From the NCBI RefSeq assembly GCF_030160275.1, contig NZ_BSOA01000029.1, positions 1 to 64,000 on the forward strand: 64,000 nucleotides of DNA. Direction: 5' to 3'. The notes under the pieces were generated by a model. It searched no databases, was not told the DNA's origin, and saw only the letters and a program-made list of their open reading frames with translations. The translations under genes and the position numbers were made by a program. Shown piece after piece: positions 17,177 through 25,379 of this stretch (positions within the stretch are counted from its first letter, which is position 1; each line of letters opens with the position of its first letter). The stretch comes from Dyella flagellata. Lineage in GTDB: Bacteria > Pseudomonadota > Gammaproteobacteria > Xanthomonadales > Rhodanobacteraceae.

Positions 17177-17344
17177 TTACCACTGGATGTCGTACTCGAC
17201 ATCAGCATCTGGCTTGCCGGCCGTGTAGGTGCCTTTGGCGTGAAAGGTCTGCGTACCGCCGCCTACTTGGTTCAGGTCTTTCATGCTTAATTCGCGCGCA
17301 TGATTCAGGCCGATGGGAGAGATGACAGAATCGTTGACGTCCAT
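17177..17344 (-). CDS. double-glycine leader peptide, candidate RiPP/bacteriocin precursor
   Basis: This encodes 55 residues. The leader MDVNDSVISPIGLNHAREL... ends in the classic secretion signal ELSMKDLNQVGGG, where a C39 peptidase would cut after Gly-Gly. The remaining core of about 25 residues contains four Thr, two Lys and a DADVEYD acidic run, ending IQW; there is no Cys. Thr or Lys side chains joined to Asp or Glu is exactly the chemistry of graspetide ligases, and such a ligase is the next gene. The ATG at 17344 follows AAAGGCGA; a longer frame from 17404 is unlikely. It is framed upstream by its C39 exporter gene. A plain unmodified bacteriocin is the alternative. Confidence 0.8.
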   Translation of the reverse strand: MDVNDSVISPIGLNHARELSMKDLNQVGGGTQTFHAKGTYTAGKPDADVEYDIQW

Positions 17345-17415
17345 AGTATTTCGCCTTTGCTTGAGTGCCCGGTAGTCCGACCAAGCGCGGTCCGCCCGCG
17401 TCATGCGGGAAGAAC

Positions 17416-19506
17416 TTATTCCTTCTCAACCAGGCAGACCACGCGGTCGGCACTGGCAATCGTTTCGAGACGATGCGCCAGGATGATGCGAGTAATGCGT
17501 AGGGCCTTGATGTTAGCGTTGATGCGTGCCTCCTTGACTGCGTCCAGATGACTTGTCGCTTCGTCCAGCACCAAAATCTTGGGATCGCTGAATAGAGCCC
17601 TGGCTAGAAGAATCCTTTGCTTCTGACCACCAGAGAGCGCGGAGCCCATATCGCCGACAAACGTCTCGTACCCCATGGGCATGGCCATGATTTCGTCGTG
17701 TATCTCGGCTACCATCGCTGCTCGTATGATTTGATCGATGGTGGAGGATTGATTGAAATAGGCGATATTGTCGGCGACTGAGCCGGCAAAGAGTGTATCG
17801 TCCTGCATGACGGCCGCGACCATTTCTCTATAGCGACGGCACCCGTAAGTCATAAGGTCAACGCCGCCAATCACAACACCTCCCTCAGTCGGCGGTACGA
17901 GGCCAAGCAAAACCTTGGCGAGCGTACTTTTGCCACACCCACTGGGGCCCACGATGGCGACCGACTCCCCCTCGTCGATCGATAGCGACAGGCCACGAAA
18001 AACCCACTTTTCGCCCTGTGCATAGCGGAATCCGACCTGCTTAAGATCAATGCAAGGGGCTGGCGTATCGCCGCTGAACCCGGCCTCTCCCTCAGGCTCG
18101 GGATCAGCGAATGCGATGTCTGCGATGCGTTCGGCATGAACACGCAATAATTGAAAGTCCGCCAGCTTGTCGACGAGTCCGCCCACCTTGATAACGAATT
18201 GGTCGGCATACGCCATGATCGCAATGACCATGCCAGCGGACAGCTTTCCTTCAAGCGCAAAGCGGGCACCCAGGGCTAAAAGCAGGACGCGCGCGAGACT
18301 GAACAGCCATTGGTTCGAGGCCGACACAGTCAAAGCAATGCGTTGCGAACGCATCACCCGCGAGGAGGCTTCGACCGTCGCATTGGCCAAACGCGCACGT
18401 CTGACCCATTGCTTATTTGCCAACTTGATTGCCTGTATACCTCTCACAGATTCCATGAGTTCCGATTGTTGGCGGGCACCAAACACGAGGCTTTCTTCAT
18501 TGGCGTTACGTAACGTCCGATAGGTGACAAAACGTATTGATGCATAAATGCACGCGGTGCCAACGACCATGCCGGCCAGAGGCAAGCTATATGCGCATAG
18601 GACAAAGATCGTCAAAAGACCGGTTATGCCATCCAGCACGACCTCGATGAAATTTCCCGTAAAAGTGTTCTGGATCGTCTGGACGGATGAAAATCGAGAG
18701 ACAATGTCACCCATATGGCGCTTCTCAAAGAAGTCCAGGGGAAGATTGAGCAGGTGCGTGAATAGATTGGTTGTCCACTGCGCGTTGATGGTTGCTCCCA
18801 GCCAGCTGATCAACCACGCCCTAGCCACGGTGAGGGCAAACAGCACGGTTGCCAGCGTACAAAAGGCCATCGCCATGATCCATAAGAGGTTTGAGTCTCC
18901 TGCTGGCAAGACGTCATCCATGATCCACTTCAGCTGAAATGGGAGGATAAGTGCCAAAAGCTCAATGGAGAGAGCCAACCCGCTGATTTGAATGACTGCA
19001 CGAGGGAGGCCGATAATCTTTCCTGCCAGATGGCGGAACGCCACCAAATCCCTTTCCTTCGCTGCCTTGAAATCGGGGCGAGGGCATAGCTCCAAGACAA
19101 CGCCGGTGAAGCATTTGCTTGCCTCTTCCAGGGTGACCCAGTATCGACCGCGCGCCGGGTCGTAGATCTCCAACCCCTTGGAGGAGACACGATTTAGCAC
19201 CACAAAATGATTGAGGTTCCAATGGAGGATGCACGGAAGTACTATCTCGTGAAGATGTTCCGGCTCGGTGCGCAAGCCACGCCCATCGAGTCCTAGCGAT
19301 CTGGCGATCTCAATCGTTCTTGCCAGCGTGATGCCTTTAAGTGACGTGCCGTAGCGCCGCCTTAAGGACGCCAGATCAAAGTCACTTCCGTAATAGCCCG
19401 CCACCATCGCGAGGCACGCCAATCCGCATTCTGCGGCCTCCGTTTGCGTAAGAAGCGGTAAGCGGCGCCGAGCAGGAAACATTGAGATGGCAGCACCATT
19501 AGTCAT
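17416..19506 (-). CDS. peptidase-containing ABC exporter (C39, RaxB/CvaB type)
   Basis: This is a 696-residue, three-domain protein. The N-terminal C39 peptidase has Cys in TEAAECGLACLAMVAGYYG, His in WNLNHFVVL and Asp in IYDPARGRY, so it should be active. Six membrane helices span about residues 165-420. The ATPase domain carries Walker A GPSGCGKS, Q-loop VMQDD, signature LSGGQKQ, Walker B ILVLDEATSH and switch His AHRLE. Such exporters cut the double-glycine leader while pumping the peptide across the inner membrane. The precursor gene lies 72 bases downstream. The start overlaps the stop of the adaptor gene (ATGA). Confidence 0.93.
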   Translation of the reverse strand: MTNGAAISMFPARRRLPLLTQTEAAECGLACLAMVAGYYGSDFDLASLRRRYGTSLKGITLARTIEIARSLGLDGRGLRTEPEHLHEIVLPCILHWNLNHFVVLNRVSSKGLEIYDPARGRYWVTLEEASKCFTGVVLELCPRPDFKAAKERDLVAFRHLAGKIIGLPRAVIQISGLALSIELLALILPFQLKWIMDDVLPAGDSNLLWIMAMAFCTLATVLFALTVARAWLISWLGATINAQWTTNLFTHLLNLPLDFFEKRHMGDIVSRFSSVQTIQNTFTGNFIEVVLDGITGLLTIFVLCAYSLPLAGMVVGTACIYASIRFVTYRTLRNANEESLVFGARQQSELMESVRGIQAIKLANKQWVRRARLANATVEASSRVMRSQRIALTVSASNQWLFSLARVLLLALGARFALEGKLSAGMVIAIMAYADQFVIKVGGLVDKLADFQLLRVHAERIADIAFADPEPEGEAGFSGDTPAPCIDLKQVGFRYAQGEKWVFRGLSLSIDEGESVAIVGPSGCGKSTLAKVLLGLVPPTEGGVVIGGVDLMTYGCRRYREMVAAVMQDDTLFAGSVADNIAYFNQSSTIDQIIRAAMVAEIHDEIMAMPMGYETFVGDMGSALSGGQKQRILLARALFSDPKILVLDEATSHLDAVKEARINANIKALRITRIILAHRLETIASADRVVCLVEKE

Positions 19507-20795
19507 GAGCCAAGCTCCCCCGAGGCGGCTTGGAGGTCGACATCGCGCCTGAAACCGCGCACAGGGTCAAACATCCACTCAATTAGGCGCCGGCGTTCCA
19601 CGAATATGTCCGCGGTCACCGCGAGCCCTGACTTTAGGCGCTCGTCACCTCCTTCGGTTCGAAAGTTCTGGCTGGGGAGCAGGACCGTAACCTTCACGAC
19701 TGCGTCTTTGAAATTGCCCCCCAGGAAGCGACTAGCCACCTGAGGGGGTATGGCATCCCGGGAAATCGCCTCAATTTCACCAAACTGTTGACCGTATTTT
19801 TCGTAGGGGTAAGCGGCATACCGAAGCACCACTCGGCCACCCTTGTGGATGGCTCCGATGTCTGTTGAAGGAATCCACAGTTCGGCTACGAGCCTTGTGT
19901 TTCCTGGAACGATCGTTGCGATGGGACGTTCCGTCGACACTTCTTGTCCCACATGCACAAGTAGGTTGGATAGCAAGCCGCCAGCGGGCGATCGCAGAAT
20001 GGCGGCTCGCCGTACATCGTTGGTCGCGATGGACTGATTGACGTCTGCCAACGTTCTCTCGAGTTCGCTGATCTTGCCGTACTTATTGATCGGTAATTCG
20101 GCCAGTTGGCCGCGAATAAGTGCGACTTGCTGTTTGAGTTGGTAGTTTTCACCCGATAGCTCATGAAGCTGCGATTTGATTTGAAGGACGAAGTCTCGTT
20201 GCTGAAGTACCTGGAGCTTGCTAACTAATCCGATGACCTGAAGGCCTGACCATTGCTTGTAGAGGCTCTCGGCGCTGTCAGCCCTGCTCTTCTGGATCGC
20301 AATCTGCGCGTCCAACTCGCCGATCTGGCTCTCAAGTAAGGAAAGCCTGCCTTTCATATCGGCTGTTCGTAGCTCGAACAAATGATCTTGCTCCGCGATA
20401 TCTCCTCGCAAGCGCTTGCGCTTGTAGTTAAGCTGCTCGGCGATCGAAGCCTGCGTATCTCCGCTAGACGCACTGGTCTCTTCGTTGGAAATCTCTAGAA
20501 GGGGTTGGCCCTTATTGACGGCCGCCGTTTCGCTCACGAAGATGCGAGTCACCACGCCCTGTGAAGGCGGTGTAATCGTCAGAAGGCCATTTTCCGGGAC
20601 CAGAAAGCCATTGACCTGTACGTGACGGGTATATTTCCCCACCGCTAACAGAAGGAGCAGCAAAGCCGCCGAGCACACCCCAACGCAAAAAAATACCCAG
20701 CCCAAATGGGGGGCTCCTACGCGGATCGCGCCGTGCAGGCTGTTGTGGCGAGCGGCAAGGACCTCGCGCCTAAATAGCTCGGTCGACATCGACAT
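19503..20795 (-). CDS. HlyD/CvaA-family membrane fusion adaptor
   Basis: This is a 430-residue protein. One N-terminal membrane anchor (VFFCVGVCSAALLLLLLAVGKY) precedes the lipoyl half-motif GLLTITPPSQGVVTRIFVSE. A long coiled coil follows (about residues 110-270), then the second lipoyl half (AAILRSPAGGLLSNLLVHVGQEV) and a beta-barrel domain ending near the C-terminus. It links the inner-membrane C39 exporter to an outer-membrane channel; no TolC gene is nearby, so a distant one is presumably used. The ATG at 20795 is chosen over upstream codons that have no coding character; ATG 20789 is also possible. It follows the secreted-protein gene by 16 bases. Confidence 0.9.
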   Translation of the reverse strand: MSMSTELFRREVLAARHNSLHGAIRVGAPHLGWVFFCVGVCSAALLLLLLAVGKYTRHVQVNGFLVPENGLLTITPPSQGVVTRIFVSETAAVNKGQPLLEISNEETSASSGDTQASIAEQLNYKRKRLRGDIAEQDHLFELRTADMKGRLSLLESQIGELDAQIAIQKSRADSAESLYKQWSGLQVIGLVSKLQVLQQRDFVLQIKSQLHELSGENYQLKQQVALIRGQLAELPINKYGKISELERTLADVNQSIATNDVRRAAILRSPAGGLLSNLLVHVGQEVSTERPIATIVPGNTRLVAELWIPSTDIGAIHKGGRVVLRYAAYPYEKYGQQFGEIEAISRDAIPPQVASRFLGGNFKDAVVKVTVLLPSQNFRTEGGDERLKSGLAVTADIFVERRRLIEWMFDPVRGFRRDVDLQAASGELGS

Positions 20796-20811
20796 CCCCG
20801 ACCATCCTTGA

Positions 20812-21324
20812 TCAAAGGATAAGCTTCTTGTGGAGGGTGCAAGATGCGTGCGCACCAGTACACTGATGCTTAATCGGATTCGCCATGATCATTCTGTCGG
20901 TATCATCGACCACTCGAGCCCCTTTCATGAGGGGTACCGTCCGCTGAATACCAAAGAGGCTCAATAGTTCATATATCTGAGAAGGGGTCAATTCCGCCTC
21001 GAGATCGGCATAGCTGAACGATGTTATTCCTTTCTCGTTGAATTGAAGACTCGATAGAAAACGATTCTTTGCCGCAGGGCTCAAGAGGTTAAGTAGCGAA
21101 TCTGCAGCAGAAGTTCGTGCCATATAGGCGGTTAGGTCCTTAATGGACTTGATGGGTGCCAGCCTTGCTGCAATTTCATCTGCGTGCGTGACCTGATTTA
21201 CCGCACGTGACTCCACTTCTGAAAGCGAAGGCTTGACTTCGCTTTGCGCATAAGTAGGAAAACTTGAACCCCATGCGACCAATGCAGCCACCTGCAGCGC
21301 ATTTCTCATCCAGGATGCTTTCAT
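20812..21324 (-). CDS. secreted protein of unknown function, first gene of the RiPP operon
   Basis: This encodes 170 residues with a signal peptide (MRNALQVAALVAWGSSFPTYAQ). The mature part is helical and polar, with the block SPAAKNRFLSSLQFNEKGITSFSYADLEAELTPSQIYELLSLFG, which I have a sense of seeing in other xanthomonad proteins but cannot name. Two Cys lie near the C-terminus (CTGAHASC). The start is ATG 21324 after GGGAGA. It is tightly upstream of the exporter adaptor (16 bases), so a role in export or self-protection is possible. The promoter for the whole operon must lie in 21325-21550; no box is convincing. Confidence 0.7.
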   Translation of the reverse strand: MKASWMRNALQVAALVAWGSSFPTYAQSEVKPSLSEVESRAVNQVTHADEIAARLAPIKSIKDLTAYMARTSAADSLLNLLSPAAKNRFLSSLQFNEKGITSFSYADLEAELTPSQIYELLSLFGIQRTVPLMKGARVVDDTDRMIMANPIKHQCTGAHASCTLHKKLIL

Positions 21325-21556
21325 GTCCGTCTCCCTATCGGTAGGAAAATGCATCTCAATCGAGATTGAGTTCAACCCGCACGAAGGATCACCGCGCGAC
21401 CGGCGGAGACGATCACAAACTACCTTCACCGCCTTGCAGCACCATGCTCCAGTGCCTGGAAGAAGGAAATAGAACTACTCCGAAATTCGTGTCGGCGAAG
21501 TCTCGACCAATCAGGGAATAGCGGCTTGCGTTTATGTACGCAAAAAAGGCGGCGGC

Positions 21557-21624
21557 CTAGGCTGGGATGGCAATCCCAGCTTTCTTGCGGCTTCACAATG
21601 CTGGGATTGGCATCCCAGCCTACG
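21557..21624. repeat. family A palindromic repeat
   Basis: CTAGGCTGGGATGGCAATCC and the mirror arm ending CATCCCAGCCTACG flank a 20-base variable centre. Its right end touches the stop codon of the minus-strand mpl gene, so it may act as that gene's terminator. Confidence 0.88.
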
Positions 21625-22984
21625 AGTGCAGCGCCTCGACGAAACGGCGTGGTGCGTTTTCAAAGCCGCCGTTGGACATGAACACCACGTGGTCGCCTGC
21701 GCGGGTTTGTGATTTGAGCGCAGCAAGCAAGTCATCGACGCTGGGCGCCGTGCTGGCACGGCCATGCAAGGCATCCGTAACGCGCCTGGCATCCCATGGC
21801 AGTTCCGGGCGATGCAGGAACACTACGGCATCCGCATCGGCCAGTGAGGGCGCCAAGGCTTCGGCATGCGCACCCAACCGCATGGAATTGGAGCGCGGCT
21901 CCAGCGCAACGAGAATGCGCGCCTTGCCCACCTTCGCGCGCAAACCGGCAAGCGTGGTGGCGATGGCCGTCGGGTGATGGGCGAAATCGTCGTAGACTCG
22001 CACGCCATCGACTTCGCCGACCACTTCCATGCGCCGCTTTACGCTCTGGAAGCTAGCGAAGGCCGGCAGCAAGGCCCGTGGATCGGCGCCGGCTGCCGTG
22101 GCGGCTGCGAGTGCCGCCAGCGCGTTCATCACGCTGTGATCGCCAAGCAGCGGCCACTGCACTTCACCGATAAGCTCGCCCTTGTATCGCACCGAAAAGT
22201 GGGAGCCATCGGCCGCGACCAGCGTCGCCTGCCAATCGCCCTTGCCGATGCCGAAGGTTTCCACCGGCGTCCAGCAGCCCATCGCCAGCACTTCGTCCAG
22301 GTATTTGTCGTGCGCGTTGACGATCAACTTGCCGTTGCCCGGCACCGTGCGCACCAAGTGATGGAACTGGCGCTGGATTGCTGCGACGTCAGGGAAGATA
22401 TCCGCGTGGTCGTATTCGAGGTTGTTGAGGATGGCGATGCGCGGGCGGTAGTGCACGAACTTGGAGCGCTTGTCGAAGAACGCGCTGTCGTACTCGTCCG
22501 CCTCGATGACGAATGGCTTGCCCTGCCCCAGCCGCGCGGAGATGCCGAAGTTGCCGGGCACGCCGCCGATCAGGAAACCGGGCGCCAGCCCCGCACTATC
22601 GAGTAGATGTGCGAGCAAGCTGGTGGTGGTGGTTTTGCCGTGCGTACCGGCCACTGCCAGCACTTCGCGGTCTACCAACAAACGCTCGCCCAGCCATTGC
22701 GGGCCGGACACGTAGCGCAGCCGTTGGTCCAGCATGTATTCCACCGCGGCATTGCCGCGCACCATGGCGTTGCCGACGATGACCAGGTCGGGCGCCGGTT
22801 GCAGGTATTCGGCCCGATAGCCCTGCATCAGGGCGATGCCGAGCGCTTCGAGCTGGGTGCTCATCGGCGGATAGACGTTGGCGTCGGAGCCTTCGACGGT
22901 TTCGCCGAGTTCGCGTGCCAAGGCGGCAACGCCGCCCATGAAGGTGCCGCAGATACCGAGGATGTGCAGACGCATGCGGTTCAA
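21620..22984 (-). CDS. mpl: UDP-N-acetylmuramate:L-alanyl-gamma-D-glutamyl-meso-diaminopimelate ligase
   Basis: This 454-residue Mur-ligase family enzyme re-attaches recycled murein tripeptide to UDP-MurNAc in the cytoplasm. Visible are the N-terminal HILGICGTFMGGVAALARELG, the ATP site AVAGTHGKTTTTSLLAHLL, the EADEYDSAFFDKRSKFVHY block, NLEYDHADIF, and the C-terminal VYDDFAHHPTAIATTL and EPRSNSMRLG. Length and order of blocks are normal for Mpl, and the HILGICGTFMGG opening separates it from MurC. A family D repeat and the adk gene lie upstream on the same strand. Confidence 0.95.
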   Translation of the reverse strand: MNRMRLHILGICGTFMGGVAALARELGETVEGSDANVYPPMSTQLEALGIALMQGYRAEYLQPAPDLVIVGNAMVRGNAAVEYMLDQRLRYVSGPQWLGERLLVDREVLAVAGTHGKTTTTSLLAHLLDSAGLAPGFLIGGVPGNFGISARLGQGKPFVIEADEYDSAFFDKRSKFVHYRPRIAILNNLEYDHADIFPDVAAIQRQFHHLVRTVPGNGKLIVNAHDKYLDEVLAMGCWTPVETFGIGKGDWQATLVAADGSHFSVRYKGELIGEVQWPLLGDHSVMNALAALAAATAAGADPRALLPAFASFQSVKRRMEVVGEVDGVRVYDDFAHHPTAIATTLAGLRAKVGKARILVALEPRSNSMRLGAHAEALAPSLADADAVVFLHRPELPWDARRVTDALHGRASTAPSVDDLLAALKSQTRAGDHVVFMSNGGFENAPRRFVEALHS

Positions 22985-23024
22985 ATGTCGTTTGGAGCGG
23001 TCGTAAGGCCCGGTCTTTCCTGGA

Positions 23025-23104
23025 CGTCATTCCCGCGAAAGCGGGAATCCATCTTCATCCTCGCACCGGAGCCAACTGGATCCCCGCTTTCGCGGGAATG
23101 ACGG
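23025..23104. repeat. family D palindromic repeat (CGAAAGCGGGAAT type)
   Basis: CGTCATTCCCGCGAAAGCGG and its inverted partner TTTCGCGGGAATGACGGC flank a 30-base centre. It lies between adk and mpl. The same element occurs at 62530-62610; this type is widespread in Proteobacteria. Confidence 0.9.
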
Positions 23105-23117
23105 CGGGTAGGCCGAA

Positions 23118-23702
23118 TCAGCCGTTTGCCGCCGCGGCCTCGTTCGCCAGCGCACGCTTCACGCGCGCCGTCACTTCGTCCAGCTCGCCCACGCCGTCCA
23201 CTACCTGCAGCTTGCCGCGGCGCGAGTAGAAATCGGCCACCGGCGCGGTCTGTTCGGCGTAGACCTTCAGGCGATCGCGCACCACCACCGGATCGTCGTC
23301 CTTGCGGTGTTCCGCGGCAAAGCGGATTTCGCAACGCTTGATGATCGCTTCGTTCGGTACTTCCAGCTTCACCACGGCATCGAGCGGCTGGCCGATCTTG
23401 GTGAGCAGGTGATCGAGCGCGTCGGCCTGCGCGAGGTTGCGCGGATAGCCGTCGAGGATGAAGCCTGGCTGGGTGTCGGACTCCGCCAGGCGCTCTTCCA
23501 GCATGCCCAGCAGGATGTCGTCGGAAACCAGCTGACCGGCATCCATCACGGCCTTGGCCTTCATACCCAGCGGGGTGCCCGCTTTCACTGCGGCGCGCAG
23601 CATGTCCCCGGTCGAGATGTGAGGCACGCCAAGGTCGGCCTTCAGCCGTGCTGCCTGGGTACCCTTGCCCGAGCCGGGCGCGCCAAGAAGGACAAGTCGC
23701 AT
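23118..23702 (-). CDS. adk: adenylate kinase (short form)
   Basis: This 194-residue enzyme interconverts ATP + AMP and 2 ADP. The P-loop GAPGSGKGTQ is at the start, followed by the AMP-binding HISTGDMLRAAV and the FILDGYPRN block. The LID region is short (about RFAAEHRKDDDPVVV), so it lacks the zinc-type lid of longer bacterial enzymes, as in other xanthomonads. The start is ATG 23702 (MRLVLLG); a codon four residues earlier is open but unneeded. It is upstream of mpl on the same strand and divergent from pfp. Confidence 0.95.
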   Translation of the reverse strand: MRLVLLGAPGSGKGTQAARLKADLGVPHISTGDMLRAAVKAGTPLGMKAKAVMDAGQLVSDDILLGMLEERLAESDTQPGFILDGYPRNLAQADALDHLLTKIGQPLDAVVKLEVPNEAIIKRCEIRFAAEHRKDDDPVVVRDRLKVYAEQTAPVADFYSRRGKLQVVDGVGELDEVTARVKRALANEAAAANG

Positions 23703-23898
23703 AAATCTCCACAAGATCCCGCGTTCTGTCGCACACTGCGCCAGTTTCCCTGGGATTCTTTAGATGAATGCCGATCAAGGTAGCGTCTGCAGGGGGTGGC
23801 GTCAAACCGCGGCCGCCACGATTTCACGCCAAGTCGCTGATATATATGCGATCCGTGTTTGACGTCTCATTGTCATATGCCTTCGGAGAACTCCCCCC

Positions 23899-25170
23899 AT
23901 GAAGTCGAAGAAAGCCCGTTCCGCCACCGGCCGCCTGCTGTACGCCCAATCCGGCGGTGTAACCGCCGTGATCAATGCCACCGCCGCCGGCGTCATCCAG
24001 ACGGCGCGCTCCCACCGTGTGCCGGTGTACGCGGCGCATAACGGCATACTCGGCGCGCTGCGCGAGGAACTGATCGACACCACCAAGGAGACGGCGGCCG
24101 CCATCGCCGCGCTCAGGCACACCCCGGGCGGGGCGTTCGGCTCCTGCCGCTACAAGCTGAAGTCGCTGGACGCCAACCGCGCCGAGTACGAGCGCCTGAT
24201 CGAGATTTTCCGCGCGCACGACATCCGCTGGTTTCTCTATAACGGCGGCAACGATTCGGCCGACACGGCCCTGAAAATCTCGCAGCTCGGCCAGGCCATG
24301 GACTATGACATCCGCTGCATCGGCGTCCCCAAGACGGTGGACAACGACCTGATGATCACCGACTGCTGCCCGGGTTTCGGCTCGGTGGCCAAGTACACCG
24401 CCGTCTCCACGCTGGAAGCGAGCCTGGACGTTGCCTCCATGGCCGACACCTCGACCAAGGTATTCATCGTGGAGGTGATGGGCCGCCACGCCGGCTGGAT
24501 CGCCGCCGCCGCCGGCCTCGCCGGTGAAGGACCCGACGCGGCTCCGCACATCATCCTGTTCCCCGAGCGGGTATTCGACGAGGCCGCCTTCCTGGCCAAG
24601 GTAAAGGCCACGGTGGAGCGCGTGGGCTGGTGCACGGTGGTGACCTCCGAAGGCATACGTGGCGCTGACGGGCAGTTCCTCTCCGCTGGCTCAGTCGATG
24701 CGTTCGGCCACGCCCAACTGGGCGGCGCGGCGCCGGTGCTGGCCGCACTGGTGAAGGAGAAGCTCGGCTACAAATATCACTGGGCCCTGCCCGACTACCT
24801 GCAGCGTTCAGCGCGGCACCTGGCCTCCAAGACCGACGCCGACCAGGCGTATGCCGTGGGCAAGGCCGCGGTGGACTACGCGCTGGCTGGCATGAATGCC
24901 GTGATGCCGGTGATCGTGCGTACTTCCGACGCACCGTATCGCTGGAAGCTGGAAGCTGCGCCGCTGGACAAGATCGCCAACCATGAAAAGAAGATGCCGG
25001 ACAAATTCATCACCCGCGATGGCTTTGGCATCACGGCTGCGGCACGGCGCTATCTGTCGCCGCTGATCCGCGGCGAAACGCCGCCGCCCTATGGGCGAGA
25101 GGGTCTGCCCAAGTACGTGCAGCTGAAGAATGTGGCCGTTGCGAAGAAGTTGCCGGCGTTCAACCACTAG
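23899..25170 (+). CDS. pfp: pyrophosphate-dependent 6-phosphofructokinase
   Basis: This is a 423-residue protein of the PFK superfamily. The phosphate-donor loop reads [11 protein letters not shown] rather than the GGDG of ATP enzymes, and the catalytic block is PKTVDNDL, both pointing to pyrophosphate as donor. Other blocks are [20 protein letters not shown] and [13 protein letters not shown]. The enzyme reversibly phosphorylates fructose-6-phosphate, serving glycolysis and gluconeogenesis. The gene is divergent from adk and just upstream of the membrane pyrophosphatase gene, so two PPi-using enzymes sit side by side. Donor preference is inferred from motifs. Confidence 0.9.
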   Translation: MKSKKARSATGRLLYAQSGGVTAVINATAAGVIQTARSHRVPVYAAHNGILGALREELIDTTKETAAAIAALRHTPGGAFGSCRYKLKSLDANRAEYERLIEIFRAHDIRWFLYNGGNDSADTALKISQLGQAMDYDIRCIGVPKTVDNDLMITDCCPGFGSVAKYTAVSTLEASLDVASMADTSTKVFIVEVMGRHAGWIAAAAGLAGEGPDAAPHIILFPERVFDEAAFLAKVKATVERVGWCTVVTSEGIRGADGQFLSAGSVDAFGHAQLGGAAPVLAALVKEKLGYKYHWALPDYLQRSARHLASKTDADQAYAVGKAAVDYALAGMNAVMPVIVRTSDAPYRWKLEAAPLDKIANHEKKMPDKFITRDGFGITAAARRYLSPLIRGETPPPYGREGLPKYVQLKNVAVAKKLPAFNH

Positions 25171-25174
25171 CCAG

Positions 25175-25241
25175 CGTAGGCTGGGATGACAATCCCAGCA
25201 CCAAAACTCGCACAGGAAGCTGGGATTGCGATCCCAGCCTC
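25175..25241. repeat. family A palindromic repeat
   Basis: A copy starts 5 bases after the pfp stop: CGTAGGCTGGGATGACAATC, a variable centre of about 20 bases, then GCTGGGATTGCGATCCCAGC. The last bases of the right end have diverged (CTCC for CTACG). It is placed to serve as the pfp terminator. Confidence 0.85.
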
Positions 25242-25379
25242 CACCGCTATGGCGGCATCTTGCGCAATGGAAAATCGCATTCGCTGCGGCAGCGCACAAC
25301 AATTCATCACACAAGCTCTGCCTATACTCGACCTGAACCGCTCCACTGTGGACGGTCGGCACAAACGAGGGAGGCACCG

